Positions 16,206 through 23,732 of a stretch of 42,582 nucleotides of DNA are shown here, piece after piece. The DNA comes from an uncultured archaeon (GTDB taxonomy: Archaea; Halobacteriota; Methanosarcinia; Methanosarcinales; Methanoperedenaceae), in contig CABMIH010000008.1 in assembly GCA_902386205.1 (NCBI GenBank), forward strand, positions 1-42,582, written 5' to 3'. The position numbers were made by a program, and so were the translations under genes. The stretch's first letter is position 1. Every line of letters begins with the position of its first letter. A model generated the notes under the pieces. It was not told the origin of the DNA. It ran no database searches and saw only the letters and a program-made list of their open reading frames with translations.

Positions 16206-16376
16206 ATGTCAAAAGGTACACCCTCAATGGGTAAACGCCAGCACAAGACACACATAAAATGTAGAAGGTGTGGAAGCGTTTCATTCAATACCCATACAAA
16301 GATGTGTGCGTCGTGCGGATTTGGTAAGACCGCACATATGCGAAGCTACAAATGGCAAGAGAAGTGCGGATATTAA
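16206..16376 (+). CDS. rpl37e: 50S ribosomal protein L37e
   Basis: A 56-residue ribosomal protein: [22 protein letters not shown], then [18 protein letters not shown]. The zinc ligands are Cys19, Cys22, Cys34 and Cys37. It lies on the ribosome surface and contacts 23S rRNA. The gene is flanked by LSm 18 bp upstream and purF 18 bp downstream. The start has an AAGGTGAT element 7 bp upstream. Confidence 0.96.
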   Translation: MSKGTPSMGKRQHKTHIKCRRCGSVSFNTHTKMCASCGFGKTAHMRSYKWQEKCGY

Positions 16377-16394
16377 ATTATAAGGTGACCACTG

Positions 16395-17795
16395 TTGCAT
16401 GAAGAATGCGGCGTTGTGGGCGTTTCTTTTAAAAAGGAATCGCCTGCTGCACTGTCTATCTATTATGCGCTTTATGCTCTTCAGCACAGGGGACAGGAAT
16501 CCGCAGGGATTACAGTACATGACGGCGTACAGGTTCGGACTTTAAAAGGTATGGGCCTTGTGCCCGATGTTTTTAACAGGGGAGATATACAGAAACTGAA
16601 AGGTCATGTGGGTATAGGGCATGTCCGCTATTCCACTACCGGCGGGTCAAGAATTGAAAATTGCCAGCCTCTTCTTGTCAGTTTCAAGAGCGGGACAATT
16701 GCTATAGCCCATAACGGAAATCTTGTCAATTCAAAAGATTTGAGAACAGAACTTGAAAAAGAAGGCAGGATTTTTTTATCTGATTCAGATACCGAAGTCA
16801 TAGCTCACCTGCTTGTGAAGGAACTCATGCACAACTCCCTTGAGGATTCCGTTAAGGAATTGATGAGAAGGCTCATCGGCTCCTACTCGCTTGTCTTCCT
16901 TGTGGATAACAGGCTTGTAGCCGTCCGGGATCCCCTTGGCATCAAGCCGCTATGCATGGGGAAGATTGATAACGGTTTCGTAGTGGCTTCGGAAAGCGCA
17001 GCCATCGATATATTGAACGGGCAACTTATCCGCGATGTTGTCCCTGGCGAGATGATAATATTCAGCAACGGGTCTTACGAGAGCCATCAACTGGTCAAGT
17101 CCAGAAATGCAGCTCATTGCGTTTTTGAATATATTTATTTTGCACGGCCGGACTCTATCATCGACGGCGAGCTTGTATATAATACAAGGATGCGCATCGG
17201 TTCAACCCTTTTTGAAGAACATCCGGTAAAAGCAAACATCGTTTCCCCTGTCCCGGATTCCGGGATCACGTATGCAATAGGTTTTTCAAAGAAGTCGGGG
17301 ATAGATTATATGGAGGGGCTTATGAAAAACAGGTATATCGGCAGGACTTTTATAATGCCGGGGCAGGATATGAGAGAAACCGCCGTCAGGCTCAAGCTCA
17401 ATACGATAAAACCCAACATCGAAGGCAAAAGTATCGTGCTTGTGGAAGACAGCATTGTAAGGGGGACAACATCACGACGCATAATCGACCTGATGCGCAA
17501 ATCCGGGACAAAGGAGGTGCACATGAGGGTCGGCAGTCCTCCGATCATGTCGCCCTGCTACCTGGGTATTGATATGGCAACACGGGAAGAGCTTATAGCA
17601 GCGCATAAATCGATAAAAGGGGTTGAGGCCCTGATCAATGCCGATTCGCTGGGGTATATAAGTATTGACGGGCTTGTGAAATCAATAGGCATCCCTGAGG
17701 ATGACCTGTGCCTGGGATGTTTAACTGGGATTTATCCGGTTGAGATACCGGGTGAGCGATGCGGCAAGAGACAGCTCAAACTTTCTGAGTTTTAG
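16395..17795 (+). CDS. purF: Amidophosphoribosyltransferase PurF
   Basis: First enzyme of purine synthesis: transfers glutamine-derived ammonia to PRPP. The N-terminal nucleophile glutaminase begins at Cys5 after a four-residue propeptide (MHEE|CGVVGV). RYSTTGGSRIENCQPL and IAHNGNLVN are glutaminase motifs. The PRPP loop IVLVEDSIVRGTTS is intact. Cysteines in CVFEYIYFARPDS, SPCYLGI and DDLCLGCL match the four ligands of the iron-sulfur cluster form (Bacillus type). Translation must start at a TTG, as no ATG or GTG fits; an AAGGTGA element 7 bp before it supports this. At 466 residues the length is normal. Confidence 0.95.
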   Translation: MHEECGVVGVSFKKESPAALSIYYALYALQHRGQESAGITVHDGVQVRTLKGMGLVPDVFNRGDIQKLKGHVGIGHVRYSTTGGSRIENCQPLLVSFKSGTIAIAHNGNLVNSKDLRTELEKEGRIFLSDSDTEVIAHLLVKELMHNSLEDSVKELMRRLIGSYSLVFLVDNRLVAVRDPLGIKPLCMGKIDNGFVVASESAAIDILNGQLIRDVVPGEMIIFSNGSYESHQLVKSRNAAHCVFEYIYFARPDSIIDGELVYNTRMRIGSTLFEEHPVKANIVSPVPDSGITYAIGFSKKSGIDYMEGLMKNRYIGRTFIMPGQDMRETAVRLKLNTIKPNIEGKSIVLVEDSIVRGTTSRRIIDLMRKSGTKEVHMRVGSPPIMSPCYLGIDMATREELIAAHKSIKGVEALINADSLGYISIDGLVKSIGIPEDDLCLGCLTGIYPVEIPGERCGKRQLKLSEF

Positions 17796-17832
17796 ACTTT
17801 TGATCATGAGCCAAAAAGGTAGGGATTCGAAA

Positions 17833-17841
17833 TGTATATAT
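17833..17841 (+). promoter_or_regulatory. TATA box of tRNA-Lys
   Basis: TGTATATAT about 35-40 bp before the first tRNA base, a standard spacing that gives a short 5' leader for RNase P. Confidence 0.5.
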
Positions 17842-17874
17842 CGGGAGAGTATTATTAGGAGAAAGCCTTTTAAT

Positions 17875-17948
17875 GGGCTGGTAGCTTAGACAGGCAGAGC
17901 GTCGGACTCTTAATCCGACGGCCGTGGGTTCAAATCCCTCCCAGCCCG
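17875..17948 (+). tRNA. tRNA-Lys (anticodon CTT)
   Basis: A 74-nt cloverleaf. Acceptor GGGCTGG/CCAGCCC pairs over 7 bp. The D arm is GCTT/GAGC. The anticodon stem TCGGA/TCCGA encloses loop CTCTTAA with anticodon CTT at 17909-17911. The T arm is GTGGG-TTCAAAT-CCCTC, and the discriminator is G. CCA is not encoded and there is no intron. The T stem contains a U-U mismatch at the second pair (17925 with 17939), which is unusual but tolerable. Confidence 0.95.
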
Positions 17949-18018
17949 TACAAATACAAGTTCAAATCGCTCATTTTTGCAATTCACAGCTATGCACAAT
18001 TAAAGACAAATTTATATG

Positions 18019-18041
18019 ATAATGATTATAACCATCATTAT
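18019..18041. promoter_or_regulatory. Fur/DtxR-like inverted repeat upstream of the Zn-ribbon gene
   Basis: ATAATGAT at 18019-18026 and ATCATTAT at 18034-18041, an 8-bp perfect inverted repeat with a 7-nt spacer. It lies about 18 bp before an AAATATATATAG TATA element (about 18059-18069). The half-sites resemble those of metal-responsive repressors; this is resemblance only. Confidence 0.45.
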
Positions 18042-18128
18042 TATTTTTTATAGCCGATAAATATATATAGAAATGAGACAATGTTTGTACAAAGTCAGGG
18101 ATATGGGAAATCCATTGGAGGAGAGATC

Positions 18129-18290
18129 TTGAAAATAGTAGAAGTCAAATGTGAAAAATGCAGTAAAAAGATTTACATCCAGGAAAATTATAAACGGGAG
18201 AAAATGTTCTGTACACTTGGATGCATGGATGCATATAAAGAGGAAGGTTCCCACCACAAACCGTCCTCTAATTTTAAATTTTCATTTTAA
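18129..18290 (+). CDS. Small zinc-ribbon-like protein (two CxxC/CxxxC pairs)
   Basis: A 53-residue protein starting at TTG 18129, chosen because a GGAGGAG site ends 6 bp before it. The frame also contains an ATG at 18081, but this sits too close to the TATA element near 18059-18069 to be transcribed with a leader. Seen are VKCEKCSKKIYI and MFCTLGCMDAYKEEG: four cysteines as CxxC and CxxxC, suggesting one metal site like a treble clef or TRASH/MYM-type finger. TRASH-like domains are often tied to metal sensing or handling. No family name is certain. The Fur-like inverted repeat upstream makes a metal-linked role worth testing. Confidence 0.6.
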   Translation: MKIVEVKCEKCSKKIYIQENYKREKMFCTLGCMDAYKEEGSHHKPSSNFKFSF

Positions 18291-18413
18291 ACTATATTTA
18301 AATGTTCTTTTTTTACCATATTTCTTAACTATATAAATTTGTGAAGTTTTTTACCGGATAAACCCGGCGGCATTTATCAGTAAAAAGTACCGCAAAATTA
18401 AAGTATCTTGTTA

Positions 18414-18430
18414 ATAATAATGATTATTAT
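18414..18430. promoter_or_regulatory. 17-bp perfect palindrome upstream of the KaiC-like gene
   Basis: ATAATAAT-G-ATTATTAT, ending 27 bp before the ATG at 18458. It would cover the transcription start or core promoter and block it if bound. The arms resemble those of the sites at 18019-18041 and 29581-29606. Confidence 0.45.
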
Positions 18431-18457
18431 AATTTATTTGGTACATCTTATTGAAAA

Positions 18458-19303
18458 ATGAACGATAAACACCCGATCCATACTACCCTCAGCTCAGAGG
18501 CTATTAGAATACTTGAACGGTATGAGCAGGAGCTTGGTACAAAGAATATCGTCCTTGAACGCGCTCTCCTGGGGATGGATAAACTACGCTTTAAGGATAA
18601 GATAGATCCGCAAAGCATTGGCAGAATAATTAAACGTGTAAAGACAGGAATAAAAGGCTTTGATGAGCTTCTTGAAGGTGGCATACCCGAGGGTTTTGTT
18701 GTTGCAGTGACAGGACCTCCCGGAACAGGCAAAACCACGTTTTCAATGCAGTTTTTACTTGAAGGATTAAAGAATAATGAAAGATGCGTTTTATTCTCTT
18801 TCGAGGAAAAAGCAGACCAGATAATAAAATCAGCCATTCGTTTTGGATGGGACATCGGCGAGTATATAGATAAAGGATATCTGGAGATATTCGGGTTCAC
18901 CCTGTTATCTACAGAAGAGATTATCGAGATATTTGATATCTTTAAGCCCAAACGTGTTGTTTTTGACTCGATCAATATACTCTCGGATATAGGGGATTTC
19001 AGGCGGTCCTCCCAGTGGAGGACCATCTTAAAAGATATCAAGGAAAAAAAAATGACCGGCCTTGTGATCACCGAAAAAAAGCATGGTCTTGAAGTCAAGG
19101 AATTTGACGAATTTGACTTTATGAGCGATGGCGTTCTGTTTTTTGATAAAAAACATATGAATGATTTAGACCAGTACAAGACCTATTTCATTGAAATCCA
19201 GAAAATGAGGATAACAAAGATCAATGAAATGCCTCTTGAATTCGTTTTTTCAGAACATGGGATAGAATTCAGGGTTCCAAGGGAATTGCTAAAAAACTTG
19301 TAG
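18458..19303 (+). CDS. KaiC/RadA-like RecA-superfamily ATPase
   Basis: A 281-residue protein with one RecA/KaiC domain. TGIKGFDELLEGGIPEGFVVAV leads to Walker A (GPPGTGKTT, residues 86-94); Walker B ends at Asp170 in KRVVFDSINIL. The first 60 residues form a small helical domain with a TTLSSEAIRILERYEQELG segment that resembles a ribbon-helix-helix or similar DNA-binding N terminus. Archaeal KaiC-like proteins act in signalling rather than recombination in most cases; the target here is unknown. It is convergent with aCPSF1, with just 4 bp between the stops. A perfect palindrome lies at its promoter. Confidence 0.83.
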   Translation: MNDKHPIHTTLSSEAIRILERYEQELGTKNIVLERALLGMDKLRFKDKIDPQSIGRIIKRVKTGIKGFDELLEGGIPEGFVVAVTGPPGTGKTTFSMQFLLEGLKNNERCVLFSFEEKADQIIKSAIRFGWDIGEYIDKGYLEIFGFTLLSTEEIIEIFDIFKPKRVVFDSINILSDIGDFRRSSQWRTILKDIKEKKMTGLVITEKKHGLEVKEFDEFDFMSDGVLFFDKKHMNDLDQYKTYFIEIQKMRITKINEMPLEFVFSEHGIEFRVPRELLKNL

Positions 19304-19307
19304 CCCA

Positions 19308-21221
19308 TCAGGCCAGTCTTATAGTTTCAAGGTTCATCGGGGCCCGTGTTTCGATCTTGTATTTCCGGTATATCGAGCTTGCAAGGTCCATGCAATTCTT
19401 ATCATCCCCGTGCTGGGTTATTATATGTTCTGCACGCGGCCTCAATCTTCTGACAAATTCCATGAGCTGCATCCTGTCAGAATGGCCTGAGAATCCGTCT
19501 GCTGTTTCTATACGCATATTGATTTTTACGGTCTCGGTCTTTCCTCCGCCGCTATGCACGGGTATTTCTTTCCACCCTTTCTGGATGCGCCTTCCCAGGG
19601 TGCCTTCTGCCTGGTAACCTACAAACACCAGGGTATTTTTTTCCTCGGGGCCGAATGCCTTTAAATATTCCATGATCGGTCCGCCATTCAGCATACCTGA
19701 TGTAGCAAGGATGATGCACGGCTCCCGGTCATCGACGATTTTCTGGCGTTTCTCCTTGGAATCTACCTGGACAAAACATTTCGAAAGGAAGGGATTCATT
19801 CCTTTATGGAAAATCTGGTTCCTGAGTTCATTATTGAGATATTCCGGATGCGTGGTATGGATTGCAGTGGCTTCGTAGATCATCCCGTCAAGGTAAACAG
19901 GCACGTCCCCGATCAATCCCTTGCGTATGGCTTCCTCGAAAACGATCATCACTTCCTGGCTCCTTCCTACGGCGAACGTGGGAATGACAAGATTGCCCCC
20001 GTTTTCAAGTGTTTCTTTTGCTATTTGCACAAGGTGACGCTCAGCCTCTTTCCTTGAAGGCTGCATATCCCTTGACCCGCCGTAAGTAGCTTCCATCACG
20101 AGGGTCTCTATGCGGGGAAAATCAGTATTCGCAGGATCGAACAGCCTGGTCTTCTCATATTTGAAGTCTCCTGTGAAGGCAATATTATACAAACCTTCTC
20201 CCACATGGAAATGCGCTATCGATGAACCGAGTATATGCCCGGCGTTATGGAGTGTCAATTTCATATCCGGGCCGATGTCCGTTACATCCCCGTAATTCAA
20301 TGTTATAGTATGCTTCAGGACTTCCCGGATCATGGCCGACTCGTATGGGTTTTTCCGTCCTTCTCTGGCAGCCACATCAATATAATCAAGTTGCAGGAGC
20401 GCCATCAGGTCCCTGGTCGGGGGAGTGCAGTAAACCGGTCCTTCAAATCCGTATTTGTACAGCAGAGGCACAAGTCCTATATGGTCAAGGTGGGCATGTG
20501 TAAGGACAACGGCATCGATCTGGCTGATTGGATGCACTTCAGGTACATAGAGGTACGGGGTCCCGTTATCTTCCCCGCCGACACTGACGCCGCAATCTAT
20601 CATTATCTTTGTTTCAGGCGTTGACAGCAAAAAGCAACTTCGTCCCACTTCACGGCAGGCCCCAAGGGTAGTCAGCCTGACCCATTTATCTTTGGAAGAT
20701 ATCCCCCGGTGTATTTTTCTGCCGATCGTTTTCAATATTGTTTTCCGTTCATCTTTATTTGCGCGCATGAACTGGCGGATGTTGTTCACTGTAGTGGATT
20801 TCATGGGAGGCGTACGAACGACTTTTGGCGTCCAGCCGATGTCCTTGGTAATTTCACGCAGTGTTTCGCCGTGTCTTCCTATGACAAGGCCGGGTTTCTC
20901 GGCTTCAATTATAACCTCGCCCGTATCAACATCAAAATAATGATTCGAAATACCGGACTCCTGTGGCACGATATTTGATATGGATTTGATGGCGTCTTCA
21001 GGCTGGATAAGAACCTTTGGATCAGGCCTGACTACAAGGCGTTTTCTCAGTTCTTTTGCAAGATTCTTTATAAGGTCGCCATTATCCGCGAATTTTCTTG
21101 GTTCTTCGGTATAAATAACGAGTTCCGGTCCCTCAAAATCTACATCGGATATCGTGATATCCTTTGGTAGTTGTGCTCTTATTTTATGTTTTAAATCGTT
21201 CAATACTTCTTCAACTGTCAT
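19308..21221 (-). CDS. Transcription termination factor / ribonuclease aCPSF1 (FttA)
   Basis: A 637-residue archaeal CPSF73 homologue. The first 150 residues form two KH-like domains ([18 protein letters not shown] is a KH loop). The metallo-beta-lactamase domain shows [30 protein letters not shown] and [14 protein letters not shown]. The beta-CASP domain shows [18 protein letters not shown] and FSGHSDR, then a final QHGD segment. All metal-binding His/Asp motifs are present. Such proteins cleave nascent RNA at U-rich sites and release RNA polymerase; the family is near universal in archaea. It follows psmB, 41 bp away, and the gap contains a long U-tract on its strand. GAAGGA lies about 10 bp before the ATG. 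Confidence 0.95.
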   Translation of the reverse strand: MTVEEVLNDLKHKIRAQLPKDITISDVDFEGPELVIYTEEPRKFADNGDLIKNLAKELRKRLVVRPDPKVLIQPEDAIKSISNIVPQESGISNHYFDVDTGEVIIEAEKPGLVIGRHGETLREITKDIGWTPKVVRTPPMKSTTVNNIRQFMRANKDERKTILKTIGRKIHRGISSKDKWVRLTTLGACREVGRSCFLLSTPETKIMIDCGVSVGGEDNGTPYLYVPEVHPISQIDAVVLTHAHLDHIGLVPLLYKYGFEGPVYCTPPTRDLMALLQLDYIDVAAREGRKNPYESAMIREVLKHTITLNYGDVTDIGPDMKLTLHNAGHILGSSIAHFHVGEGLYNIAFTGDFKYEKTRLFDPANTDFPRIETLVMEATYGGSRDMQPSRKEAERHLVQIAKETLENGGNLVIPTFAVGRSQEVMIVFEEAIRKGLIGDVPVYLDGMIYEATAIHTTHPEYLNNELRNQIFHKGMNPFLSKCFVQVDSKEKRQKIVDDREPCIILATSGMLNGGPIMEYLKAFGPEEKNTLVFVGYQAEGTLGRRIQKGWKEIPVHSGGGKTETVKINMRIETADGFSGHSDRMQLMEFVRRLRPRAEHIITQHGDDKNCMDLASSIYRKYKIETRAPMNLETIRLA

Positions 21222-21242
21222 CGTCGTTTTCCTTCTAAAATG

Positions 21243-21262
21243 TAAAAAAAAAATAAAAAAAA
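21243..21262 (-). terminator. U-rich tract (U8-A-U10) between psmB and the aCPSF1 gene
   Basis: Directly after the psmB stop codon the RNA reads U8, A, U10. This is the kind of sequence archaeal polymerase terminates at and FttA recognises. The aCPSF1 gene starts about 22 nt further on, so read-through would be needed to transcribe it from the psmB promoter. Confidence 0.55.
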
Positions 21263-21892
21263 TTACGTTAAAGTTTCACGCAATTTCTTAATTTCAGTAT
21301 CTTCTATCTCGACATATTCCTCAGGAGTGATCTTAACAACATGAATGCCATCTCCTGATGCTGAATCGCGTTTCATTGCGTTATGAAGGGCACGTACAGC
21401 CAGTTCCACGCCTTCGTCGATCGGCATATTTTCCGCATACCTGTCTTCCAGCACGCCATATGCCATCGGTGAACCTGACCCCGTTGCCACTGCCTTTTTT
21501 TCTTCTATTGTCCCGCCAAGTGCGTCAACTGAATATACGCATGGCCCGTTCTTGTCAACTCCGCCGACAAGAAGCTGGACAAAGTATGGATAGTACCTGT
21601 TCCCGTTCAGGATATTGGCAAGTAGGCTTACAGTCCCTTTTACGGTCATGGGCTCTTCCCTGCGCATTTTATAAAGTTTTGACTCGACCTGCATCCATTT
21701 CACGAGTCTCTGGGCATCTCCTACCGAGCCTGCCGTGGTCATGGCTACAAGGTCGTCTATCTGGTAGACTTTCTTTGCGTCTTTACTTGCAATAAAGTGT
21801 CCCATTGTCGCTCTTCTTTCTGAGGCCAAGACTACACCCTTATCGCAAACTAACCCTATTGTGGTAGTTCCTTTGTATTGCATATCATCCAT
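21263..21892 (-). CDS. psmB: Proteasome beta subunit (PsmB)
   Basis: A 209-residue archaeal 20S proteasome beta subunit. A short propeptide (MDDMQYKG) is removed so that Thr9 of TTTIGL becomes the catalytic N-terminal residue. Counting from it, Glu17 (in ASERRATMG) and Lys33 (SKDAKKV) are in place, as is the late [15 protein letters not shown] motif. Subunits assemble into two inner rings that degrade unfolded proteins. The start has GAGAGGT 7 bp upstream. It heads an operon-like pair with aCPSF1, an arrangement common in methanogens. Confidence 0.96.
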   Translation of the reverse strand: MDDMQYKGTTTIGLVCDKGVVLASERRATMGHFIASKDAKKVYQIDDLVAMTTAGSVGDAQRLVKWMQVESKLYKMRREEPMTVKGTVSLLANILNGNRYYPYFVQLLVGGVDKNGPCVYSVDALGGTIEEKKAVATGSGSPMAYGVLEDRYAENMPIDEGVELAVRALHNAMKRDSASGDGIHVVKITPEEYVEIEDTEIKKLRETLT

Positions 21893-22009
21893 TTTAAATA
21901 CCTCTCAAATACCTCATCAAAAATGAGAAAATTAGCATCTAATAATCTGTATAGGGGTATTTAAAGGTTATTACATTTTAAATTATAATTTATATTCATA
22001 TTCTGTAAT

Positions 22010-23455
22010 TCAATATGTTTTAGCCATTATCGCCATATTTTTTGTTTCTTTTTTACATACCGGGCAATTTCCCGCGCCGCGGCCCATATCCCCTTCCGGT
22101 ATCCCAAGAATCCCAGCTCCCACTTCTTCTTCCATCGCAAGGCCGCACTCGCGTCCGCCGCACCACGCTATCCTGGTAATGCCGGCCTGGATTTTTTCTT
22201 TTACGTCTTCAAGTGTCCTGCAATCAAATATACGCGCTTTCAATGAGTTGTCAGCTTTTTCATAAAGGCTTTCATGAATTATCCCGAATCGCTTGTTTAC
22301 CTCTTCCACGATATCCCCGAGCGGGACGCTTTCCTTGCTTCCGCTATCCCTTCTTACAACAGTGGCAGCCTTATTCTTTAGATCCCTCGGCCCGACCTCT
22401 ATCCTTAACGGCACTCCTTTCATCTCCCATCTATAATACTTGGCGCCAGGGCGTTCATCACTCTCATCAATTGCCGTGCGGATCCCTACTGCCATAAGGC
22501 GATCTTTAACCTCGCGACAGGCAGTTATAATTTCTTCGCTCTTCCCGAAAAGTACCGGGATGACCACGACCTGGACAGGCGCGACCTGGGGCGGGAATAC
22601 AAGCCCCTTGTCATCTCCATGGACAGAGATCAGCGCAGCGACGCTCCTTTCCGATATTCCATAGCAGGTCTGGTGGGCATATTGCTGCTCTCCTTTTGCG
22701 TCCTCGTATTTAATGTCAAATGTTTTTGCAAAATTGCTCCCGAGGTGATGTGCGGTCCCTATCTGGAGGGTCTTATTGTCGGGCATCAACGTGTCTACAG
22801 CCATCGTGTAATCCGCACCCGGGAATTTATCCCATTCGGGCCGCTTTGATACGATAGTGGGGATAGCAAGGCGCATATAGAATTCCTGGTAAATTCGCGT
22901 CGCTTCTCTTACCTGTTCCGCAGCTTCATCCCATGTGGCATGAACAGTATGCGCTTCCTTGAATGAGGTTATTTCCCGAAGGCGGATAAGGGGGCGGGTG
23001 TGTTTTGTTTCGTACCTGAAGGTGTTCACTATCTGGTAAATCTTGATTGGCAGGTCGGCATGCGAGCGCACCCACACTTTATACATCGGATAAATGGCGG
23101 TCTCGCTTGTGGGACGAAGGGCAAGCTTGACATCAAGCTCGTTTTTCCCGCCGTGCGTGACCCAGTAAACCTCGTTCTCAAAACCTTTGATGTGCTCGGC
23201 TTCTTTCATGAACTCGGTCTCGGGGATGAGGAGAGGAAAAAGCGCCTCTTTGTGATCTTTGTCTAGAAGTTCTCTTATTAATGAGTATGTCCTCTTTCTT
23301 ACTTCAAAGCCAAAGGGGAACCAGACGTAGAGACCTTTTACAGGATAACGCACATCCATTATCTCGCCTGCCAGCAGGAGTTCGTTGTACCATTCGCTGA
23401 AATTTGATTTTGAAGGAAGAACTGATTTCTTTTCCTCTGTTTGTTTTTCCGCCAT
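22010..23455 (-). CDS. proS: Prolyl-tRNA synthetase (archaeal/eukaryotic type)
   Basis: Class II synthetase charging tRNA-Pro. Motifs seen are [39 protein letters not shown] and [16 protein letters not shown]. An anticodon-binding domain (about residues 290-385) and a C-terminal domain follow. The latter ends in a zinc-type cluster: [14 protein letters not shown] and CPVC, finishing with MAKTY. I choose the ATG at 23455 (481 residues) because a GGTGA ends 6 bp before it; the GTG at 23464 overlaps this site. The gene stands alone, with a 23-bp element upstream that also precedes the S-adenosylmethionine synthetase gene. Confidence 0.94.
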   Translation of the reverse strand: MAEKQTEEKKSVLPSKSNFSEWYNELLLAGEIMDVRYPVKGLYVWFPFGFEVRKRTYSLIRELLDKDHKEALFPLLIPETEFMKEAEHIKGFENEVYWVTHGGKNELDVKLALRPTSETAIYPMYKVWVRSHADLPIKIYQIVNTFRYETKHTRPLIRLREITSFKEAHTVHATWDEAAEQVREATRIYQEFYMRLAIPTIVSKRPEWDKFPGADYTMAVDTLMPDNKTLQIGTAHHLGSNFAKTFDIKYEDAKGEQQYAHQTCYGISERSVAALISVHGDDKGLVFPPQVAPVQVVVIPVLFGKSEEIITACREVKDRLMAVGIRTAIDESDERPGAKYYRWEMKGVPLRIEVGPRDLKNKAATVVRRDSGSKESVPLGDIVEEVNKRFGIIHESLYEKADNSLKARIFDCRTLEDVKEKIQAGITRIAWCGGRECGLAMEEEVGAGILGIPEGDMGRGAGNCPVCKKETKNMAIMAKTY

Positions 23456-23556
23456 GAACGTCACCGATACGATTTGTGCTACTACTGTCTTATTGGCTAT
23501 AAGTATTTTGAAAAGCCTCTTTAAATCCCTAGTTTTGATTTATCGGGATTTAATTT

Positions 23557-23579
23557 TATCATTTCCCGAAATAATTTCA
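23557..23579 (-). promoter_or_regulatory. 23-bp conserved upstream element, copy 1 (proS)
   Basis: On the minus strand this reads as GAAAT and ATTTC arms around a TTTCGGGAAA core. It is identical base for base to 35869-35891 on the plus strand. It ends 101 bp before the proS ATG. Nearby are AAATCCC (23523-23529) and GGGATTT (23545-23551), forming a further inverted repeat. The rest of the 277-bp gap between proS and the PEF-CTERM gene holds TATA-like elements (near 23496-23505 and 23520) and no gene. Confidence 0.6.
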
Positions 23580-23686
23580 TCTTTCGTAACTTCTTTTACC
23601 TTTTGTACATACCATTATTATTGCATTTATTTCAATTGCATATTTAATTTATAAAATGACGTCAATAGAATGAGATACCGGTGGTT

Positions 23687-23720
23687 AAAAAATAAAAAAA
23701 GGAGAGAATAATTTCTCTCC
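23687..23720 (-). terminator. Hairpin plus T-tract terminator of the large PEF-CTERM gene
   Basis: GGAGAGAA (23701-23708) pairs perfectly with TTCTCTCC (23713-23720) around a 4-nt loop. On the minus strand it is followed by T7-A-T6 in 23687-23700. It lies 12 bp after the stop codon at 23733. Confidence 0.7.
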
Positions 23721-23732
23721 AACATTGAAGTC

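Noticed and set aside
18081-18128. Longer N terminus for the Zn-ribbon protein from ATG 18081
   Set aside because: The ATG is too close to the TATA element and has no ribosome-binding site, whereas TTG 18129 has GGAGGAG.
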